Below, in pieces: positions 37,981-38,335 of a DNA stretch of 38,335 nucleotides. This DNA comes from Bacteroidetes bacterium SW_9_63_38 (GTDB taxonomy: Bacteria > Bacteroidota > Rhodothermia > Rhodothermales > Salinibacteraceae), in the NCBI GenBank assembly GCA_003022435.1, contig PXUA01000018.1:1-38335 (forward strand), written 5' to 3'. Position numbers and translations under genes: made by a program. The notes under the pieces were generated by a model, which was not told the origin of the DNA, searched no databases, and worked only from the letters and a program-made list of their open reading frames with translations. Within the stretch, counting starts at the first letter, position 1, and the number at the start of each line of letters is the position of its first letter.

Positions 37981-38335
37981 GATGTGGGGACATTCGTTCT
38001 ACAGGGAGCCGATCTTTGAGGCTGTTCTGAGCCTACACGCTGAGGCCTTGAGCGCAACGGAACGAGAATGGGGGGGACCATCCCTCCGTTCTTCAGAGCC
38101 GGACAGCTCGGTGCTACCGATCCGTGAGTACGTACGGAAATTACTTTTCCCGAGGGCTTGGAGGCCGACCGGACTCGTCCGGCAAGATCTTGGGGATCTG
38201 TGTGACCTTACGAGATTAATCGCCGGAATGAGATTAATCGCCGGACGACTGATTTTTTCTCACGACTCGAACGGGAAAAGTGCACGCCCGACAATTCGGC
38301 CGTGCAGGCCGGCTCTTCCCTGTAGCCCTTCCCTG
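37981..38335. other. Upstream/intergenic region at the window end
   Basis: No gene recognised. A hairpin CCGGAC-TC-GTCCGG lies near 38169-38182 and a pair of 16-bp direct repeats at 38212-38245. It should hold the promoter of the hypothetical gene on the minus strand. Confidence 0.4.
38212..38245. repeat. Two 16-bp direct repeats, 18-bp spacing
   Basis: GAGATTAATCGCCGGA occurs at 38212-38227 and again at 38230-38245. The first half resembles the end TTATGAGATTAACCGC of the insert at 3338, so this may be the edge of a related element that continues outside the window. Confidence 0.7.

Overview
The window looks like chromosomal DNA from a halophilic member of the Rhodothermota (Salinibacter-like). 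The signs are high GC, acidic proteins with Asp/Glu-rich tails and linkers, menaquinone synthesis (menB), Bacteroidota/Rhodothermota-style lipoproteins (DUF6503, DUF4097, SGNH hydrolase, SPOR), and start codons that mostly lack a Shine-Dalgarno sequence. The genus is an inference from composition and gene families; no rRNA is present.

Layout: a partial ammonium transporter (1-339), a superfamily II helicase, and a 1.3 kb repeat-filled gap. Then come menB, a Spo0M-like protein, a GH113-like lipoprotein, lhgO, rsmB, a small unknown protein and a TrmH-type methylase (3.8-11.6 kb). Two tandem secreted LolA-like paralogs with Met-rich ends follow (11.7-13.5 kb), then glgA/glgM and glgC (13.8-16.5 kb) for ADP-glucose-based alpha-glucan synthesis, two small membrane proteins, a nitrilase-fold protein that has lost its catalytic triad, and SPOR and DUF6503 lipoproteins. 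A decayed stretch (20.2-21.1 kb) holds a cold-shock-protein pseudogene and a MITE, followed by a tRNA-Arg(UCG). The rest holds a hybrid histidine kinase/response regulator/AraC protein, an Mth938 protein, a GAF plus degenerate GGDEF membrane protein, a KamA-family aminomutase, an ATP-grasp ligase, an SGNH lipoprotein, a DUF4097 lipoprotein, ftsX, a DUF4864 protein, pheA, a secreted endonuclease/exonuclease/phosphatase protein, a histidine phosphatase and a hypothetical gene.

Most genes are ordinary housekeeping genes in short runs. The unusual material lies between them. (1) At least eight different 7- or 8-bp-period degenerate repeat arrays abut gene ends; one supplies a start codon and another the last codons and stop of a gene. 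(2) Two MITE-like families are present: a CTAG-bounded 105-128 bp element with 15-bp inverted ends, and a ~300 bp element with GAACCTGTTT-type ends and a 3-bp TCA duplication. At 3088-3697 the second family carries the first inside it, plus a third inverted-repeat insert. (3) A cspA-like gene is broken by a Trp-to-stop change, one extra G and a 17-bp tandem duplication.

No phage, CRISPR array, complete insertion sequence or recognisable defence island is visible. The best candidates for something new are the gene-abutting heptad/octad arrays, the nitrilase-fold pseudoenzyme, and the KamA-family enzyme with an altered substrate residue next to an ATP-grasp ligase.
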